A stretch of 8,292 bases of DNA from CAVDWX01 sp963612735 (lineage in GTDB: Bacteria > Bacillota_I > Bacilli_A > RFN20 > CAG-826). Below, piece after piece: positions 4,968 to 8,292 of this stretch. The notes below the pieces were generated by a model that saw only the letters and a list, made by a program, of their open reading frames with translations, made no database searches and was not told the origin of the DNA. The stretch covers positions 1-8,292 of the forward strand of contig CAVDWX010000045.1 of the NCBI GenBank assembly GCA_963612735.1. Direction: 5' to 3'. Made by a program: the position numbers and the translations under genes. Position 1 is the first letter of the stretch. The number at the start of each line of letters is the position of its first letter.

Positions 4968-7562
4968 ATGAAAAGAAAAACAAGAAATAGCATTATCGTT
5001 TCTTCTTTAGGTGCTATCGCATTAGCGGGCTCTCTTTTAGCGGGCTCAACTTATGCTTTGTTTACCAGTAAAGATGAAGTCAATATTGCAGTCACTTCAG
5101 GAAAAGTTGATATAAAAGCCTCTATAAGCGGTCTAAAGACATATTCAGGTGTTGATTTAATAGGTAATCCCGAAACTGATGTTTTAGAAGAGACCACAAC
5201 TGGCAACTTCACAAACGGTGGGACAGCAAACATTGATGGAAATACACTCACACTAGATAAAATGACGCCAGGAGATAAAGCAACATTTAACATCACAATT
5301 ACTAATTATAGCAATGTAAATACCAAATATAGGACTATTATAAATAGAACTGAATCTAGCGACTCAACATTATTCAATGCTCTTAAATTCAATATTGGTG
5401 GCGTTAATGTTGAAAAAAGTACAATTTGGAAAACTCTTAATGGTGTAGAAGAAACAGGAACTAAAGTGTTAACACACTATGATTGTTCGGTCGAATTACC
5501 TTCAGACATAAAAGGCACTGAATATATGGATAAATCTTGTGGAATAACTTATACCGTAGAGGCTATCCAAGGTAACGCTACAACATCAGATGAAAACGCT
5601 GTTATGGTAGTCGCTGCAGAAGCATCCGAAAGTATAACAGGTAAGATTAATGCTGAAAATGAGACGACTGAAACAATCTATATAGCGTCTAATGATTCAA
5701 TATCAGTTGAAACTGAGGCAGAAACACAAAACATCAGTGTTGCTTCCGCTATTGTACCTGAGGGAGCAAAAATAGCATCGGATGCAACTGAATTATCGTT
5801 AAATATTTACGAATCTGAAAAACCAGCCAATTTTGAAATTAAAATAGGAGAAAATCAAACTTCTAAAACATTAGAAATAGAAATGAAAGGTTTAGACGAT
5901 ACCAATGAGAAGCCCCTCACTATAAAGACATATATTGGTAAAGGCTTTGAAAATCTTACCTTATATCATAATGATGGTAAGTCTAAAATGACTAAAAAAG
6001 ATTTGGCAAGTGAAGTAACATCTGATCAAGATTATCACTACGATAGTAAAACCGGATTTCTTACGATAGCAACATCATCTTTTTCTCCATTTACATTTAT
6101 TTTCGATGCAAAAACTGTTAATACCGCTGAAGAATTTGTATTAGCTTTAGCGGACCAATCGATTAAAAACATTAGACTCGGCACGGATATTGTGATTGCT
6201 ACAGCAAACTATAATGTTAATAAACGTTTGAACGTTGAAACTGATAATTTAACTATCGATCTTTGTAATAACACTTTAACCGTTTCGAATTGTACTTTAA
6301 CAATTATTGGTAATAACGTTACGATTACAAACGGCAAAATGATAGCGTCTAAAAGTCCCACCCAAACTAGTGGCAATTATGGAAGCTATACAATGCAAGT
6401 TAAAGGTAAAAACACCGCGATTAACGGTATAACCATGATTGGTGGCATCAATGTATGTGGTAATAATTCAGCAAATTCAGTACCCGATGCGGATGTAACA
6501 GTTACAGATTGCGATATTACCGCGACTGGTTATTATACGGTTTGTGTACAAGATAATTCTTCTGCACTAATCAAAAATTCTACCCTTACTAGAGGCAATG
6601 CTGCATGTTTCTGGATAGAGAAAAAAGGGTATAGTGAAGGTAATGATACACCTGCTCCTGTTGATTCTAAACTTTCATATGAGAAAAGTACGGTAACGAT
6701 TAATGGTGATGAGCCTCTTTATAATACTGTAGGCGTTGCACCAATCGAATTATGTGAAGAAGGTAACACCTCATGGGCGTATGATCTATATACATTAGAA
6801 AAAGCTTTAGATGACGAAAATATAAATACCATCAAACTTAATAAAGATATTAATCTTGAAAAAGCTCTTGAAGTAAATCGTTCTGTCACAATCGACTTTT
6901 GTGGCAAGACAGTTAAGGCTTCTAAAGCTATCGAAATTAATACAGGGGATCTAATTTTCAAAGATTCCGCTGAGAGAGCGGGTAAACTAACAAGTAGCAA
7001 CAGCAAAGGCGTTAGTTTAAAAAACGATAATACGTCATTTGAGCTTAATGACATTACTATTGAATGCACTAGTGGTGACGCTATTAGTTTTGATGAATAT
7101 AGGAAAGTGGAAAATACTACTATATTAATAAATAGTGGAAAAATAATTGCTAAAACCGCAATTCGAAGTGGCAATGATTACGGTGGAAAAGGACATACTG
7201 TTACTATCAATGGTGGCTCAATTGAGTGTGAAGGTTCTTGGTGCGGAATATTCCTTGATAATAACTGCACTTTAACATTCAATAGTTGCGACTATACTAT
7301 GACAAATGGGAATAGACCTATCTTTGTTGACTGCAAAGATGGTAGAAGCTCTGATAACGTGGAAAGTAGTGTAATAATTAATGATATTAACTTTATCGGA
7401 AATAACATAAAAGTTGGAACTGGTAATCCAGATATCATGTATGTAATTACTAAAGATAGTAGCGCTACTGGTGAAAATATACTAATTAATAAGGGTAAGT
7501 TTACCGTAGACGGTAACGTTACAGAATATACGACCGCTACATATCCTTATAAAAACAATTAA
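4968..7562 (+). CDS. Large TasA-like exported protein with middle beta domain and two beta-helix repeats
   Basis: The product has 864 residues from ATG 4968. The signal peptide ends STYA30|LFTSK. The TasA-like module at about 31-205 is a close paralogue of the one at 3198, sharing EVNIAVTSGKVD, TYSGV, LDK, GDK, ITITN, KYRT and YTVEA.QGNA, with cysteine pair Cys173/Cys191. A middle domain (about 215-380) ends GFLTIATSSFSPFTFIFD, a form common in Bacillota surface proteins where HFS is usual; here it is SFS. Two pectate-lyase-like beta-helix repeats follow. The first starts VNTAEEFVLALADQSIKNIRL (386-405 region) and the second YTLEKALDDENINTIKL (from 608). Each has a TIDxC core, TIDLCNNTL (429-437) and TIDFCGKTV (641-649). 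Fourteen cysteines lie in 433-789, many in NCT or similar turns. There is no LPXTG or hydrophobic C-terminus. Its role may be adhesion or matrix display. It has its own leader and terminator, so it is separately regulated. Confidence 0.83.
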   Translation: MKRKTRNSIIVSSLGAIALAGSLLAGSTYALFTSKDEVNIAVTSGKVDIKASISGLKTYSGVDLIGNPETDVLEETTTGNFTNGGTANIDGNTLTLDKMTPGDKATFNITITNYSNVNTKYRTIINRTESSDSTLFNALKFNIGGVNVEKSTIWKTLNGVEETGTKVLTHYDCSVELPSDIKGTEYMDKSCGITYTVEAIQGNATTSDENAVMVVAAEASESITGKINAENETTETIYIASNDSISVETEAETQNISVASAIVPEGAKIASDATELSLNIYESEKPANFEIKIGENQTSKTLEIEMKGLDDTNEKPLTIKTYIGKGFENLTLYHNDGKSKMTKKDLASEVTSDQDYHYDSKTGFLTIATSSFSPFTFIFDAKTVNTAEEFVLALADQSIKNIRLGTDIVIATANYNVNKRLNVETDNLTIDLCNNTLTVSNCTLTIIGNNVTITNGKMIASKSPTQTSGNYGSYTMQVKGKNTAINGITMIGGINVCGNNSANSVPDADVTVTDCDITATGYYTVCVQDNSSALIKNSTLTRGNAACFWIEKKGYSEGNDTPAPVDSKLSYEKSTVTINGDEPLYNTVGVAPIELCEEGNTSWAYDLYTLEKALDDENINTIKLNKDINLEKALEVNRSVTIDFCGKTVKASKAIEINTGDLIFKDSAERAGKLTSSNSKGVSLKNDNTSFELNDITIECTSGDAISFDEYRKVENTTILINSGKIIAKTAIRSGNDYGGKGHTVTINGGSIECEGSWCGIFLDNNCTLTFNSCDYTMTNGNRPIFVDCKDGRSSDNVESSVIINDINFIGNNIKVGTGNPDIMYVITKDSSATGENILINKGKFTVDGNVTEYTTATYPYKNN

Positions 7563-7622
7563 AAACAAATTAGGGAAACACGTTTTTATTAAATTCTCAT
7601 ATAATTACTCATTATTAAAAAA

Positions 7623-7676
7623 GGGTTCTCCACACTCACGCTGGGCATAAGTTGGCGTTACGGAGAACCCCTTTTT
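7623..7676 (+). terminator. Terminator of the 4968 gene carrying copy 2 of the repeated 34-nt motif
   Basis: GGGTTCTCC (7623-7631) and GGAGAACCC (7662-7670) form a perfect 9-bp stem, followed by C and TTTTT (7672-7676). Six A precede it (7617-7622), so it could also stop minus-strand transcription. Inside, ACGC (7638-7641) can pair with GCGT (7655-7658). The inner sequence plus the 3' arm is the segment shared with 4795-4828. A large conserved loop is unusual for a plain terminator. Confidence 0.85.
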
Positions 7677-7679
7677 ATC

Positions 7680-7741
7680 ACTTCACACACTTTGAAGTGA
7701 GGTGTGAAGTAACAATGAAGTAAAACTTCACAATTACTTCA
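7680..7741. repeat. Cluster of six TGAAGT/ACTTCA hexamers (probable operator array)
   Basis: TGAAGT occurs at 7693, 7705 and 7716, and ACTTCA at 7680, 7725 and 7736. Neighbouring sites are 9-13 bp apart, close to one helical turn. Perfect inverted pairs include ACTTCACAC (7680-7688) with GTGTGAAGT (7702-7710), and TGAAGT-AAA-ACTTCA (7716-7730), which overlaps the -35 of the promoter below. Confidence 0.65.
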
Positions 7742-7755
7742 TTTTGTGATATATT
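7727..7755 (+). promoter_or_regulatory. Promoter of the AlbA_2 gene
   Basis: TTCACA (7727-7732, 5 of 6 to TTGACA), a 17-bp spacer and TATATT (7750-7755) with an upstream TG (7747-7748, extended -10). Transcription would start near 7762. It is the best promoter in the window. Its -35 lies in the TGAAGT palindrome, so repression by occlusion is likely. Confidence 0.7.
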
Positions 7756-7777
7756 ATTATTAAATAGAGGTGAAAAT

Positions 7778-8292
7778 ATGAAGATTTATGAATTAATACC
7801 TGGATTAAACATCGAAGACTATAAAACCGAATTTAAAGGTATTATTCAAGAAGGACCTAAGCCTAATAGTCAAGAGCGATATGAATATGGATGGCTTAAG
7901 ACTGTCGTGGCTTTTGCTAATAGTGAAGGCGGAACTTTTTATATTGGTGTCGATAATAAAACGCACGATATTTTATCTTTGTCTAATGAGCAAGTTGATA
8001 AGATATCACTTATGTTTCAACGTTTGGTTTTAGAGCATGTTGAGCCGCCTATCAATTATAAAATTGAACACATTTCTATTCCACAATCATCACCCCTTCG
8101 CTATATTTTAAAGATTGTTATTTTTCGAAGTAAATTTCCGCCTATTTCATTAAAAATAAATGGTATTGCTTCTATTTTTGTTCGTCATTTTGGAAAAACT
8201 AGCGCCGCGACTGGTGAAGAAATTAGAAACATGGTAATGAATAATGAATTTGTTAGCTTTGATTTGCTTGAAACAGAAGAAATTTATAATCC
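7778..8292 (+). CDS. AlbA_2 (Schlafen-type) domain protein, 3' part outside the window
   Basis: 171 complete codons are visible with no stop before the window edge. AGAGGTG ends 5 nt before the ATG. Residues about 14-145 match the AlbA_2 / 'divergent AAA-4' pattern: an early ExKTEFKG, then WLKTVVAFANSEGGTFYIGVDN (39-60), the family's signature AFANxxGGxxYIGV, and later SIFVRHFGKTSAATGEEIRNM (132-152), the usual RxGSxTxxAxxEE-like end. Such proteins are annotated as ATP- or nucleic-acid-binding transcriptional regulators, and some belong to defence or toxin-like systems. The exact activity is seldom known. Full members are often 380-550 residues with C-terminal winged-helix parts, which would lie beyond the window. 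It has its own promoter inside a hexamer array and may bind it (autoregulation, inference). There is no visible link to the surface-protein operon. Confidence 0.8.
   Translation, partial: MKIYELIPGLNIEDYKTEFKGIIQEGPKPNSQERYEYGWLKTVVAFANSEGGTFYIGVDNKTHDILSLSNEQVDKISLMFQRLVLEHVEPPINYKIEHISIPQSSPLRYILKIVIFRSKFPPISLKINGIASIFVRHFGKTSAATGEEIRNMVMNNEFVSFDLLETEEIYN

Larger units (their letters stand above)
7563..7777. other. Intergenic region between the large surface protein and the AlbA_2 gene
   Basis: From left to right it holds an AT-rich stretch with a weak AAAAAC/GTTTTT pairing (7561-7566/7582-7587), the terminator with the second conserved element, the TGAAGT hexamer cluster and a good promoter. 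No ORF with a ribosome binding site is seen. Confidence 0.6.

Noticed and set aside
2832..7174. Minus-strand open frames inside the surface-protein genes (2832-3080, 3371-3619, 5051-5296, 6719-7174)
   Set aside because: Each lies fully within a well-supported plus-strand gene, has no good ribosome binding site, and encodes Leu/Val/Ser-rich text typical of the antisense of Thr/Asn/Lys-rich genes.
7623..7670. Integron attC-like site or mobile-element end formed by the 9-bp inverted repeat
   Set aside because: It lacks RYYYAAC/GTTRRRY ends and has no target duplication or integrase or transposase nearby. Stem plus T run is a terminator.
7680..7741. CRISPR-like repeat
   Set aside because: Units are only 6 bp in both orientations with spacers under 10 bp. 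This fits an operator array.

Overview
The window is AT-rich DNA with tightly packed plus-strand genes, clear Shine-Dalgarno sites, stops that are nearly all TAA (one TAG), and TGG for tryptophan, so nothing suggests TGA recoding. The gene content is a SipW-type signal peptidase next to several exported proteins carrying the TasA/camelysin-type signal (…TYA|LFTSK…). This points to a low-GC Bacillota, probably a host-associated Bacilli or Erysipelotrichia-like lineage. Placement finer than phylum is a guess.

Layout. (i) 3-191: 3' end of a cysteine-containing beta-helix (GLUG-like) surface protein, closed by a clear intrinsic terminator at 232-279. (ii) 281-525: non-coding spacer with a weak promoter and an 18-bp AT palindrome. 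(iii) 526-4682: a five-gene run, all plus strand. It encodes a membrane-tethered TasA-like domain protein (TTG start), the SipW-like signal peptidase (1-nt overlap with its neighbour), a membrane protein with a cytosolic domain (5-nt gap), a compact TasA/camelysin-like protein, and a larger TasA-like protein with a GLUG-type beta-helix. It ends in a terminator at 4741-4780. (iv) 4781-4967: a leader that looks like an attenuator. A 34-nt conserved element lies in it, two mutually exclusive hairpins can form, and a run of 16 T follows. (v) 4968-7562: an 864-residue surface protein with the same TasA-like N-terminal module, a middle beta domain and two beta-helix repeats. (vi) 7623-7676: a second copy of the 34-nt element, here inside a perfect terminator hairpin. 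(vii) 7680-7777: a promoter embedded in six TGAAGT/ACTTCA hexamers, followed by the 5' part of an AlbA_2 (Schlafen-type) gene that runs off the end.

How the genes may work together (inference). The SipW-like peptidase would cut the three exported proteins at the shared TYA|LF site, as SipW does for TasA in Bacillus. The small TasA-like protein could be a fibre or matrix subunit. The two large proteins would use nearly the same N-terminal module to join or decorate that matrix while displaying different beta-helix domains. The membrane-tethered TasA-like domain is a plausible anchor or nucleator. The least described parts are the companion membrane protein at 1790-2440, the repeated 34-nt element with its attenuator-like context, and the hexamer array in front of the AlbA_2 gene.
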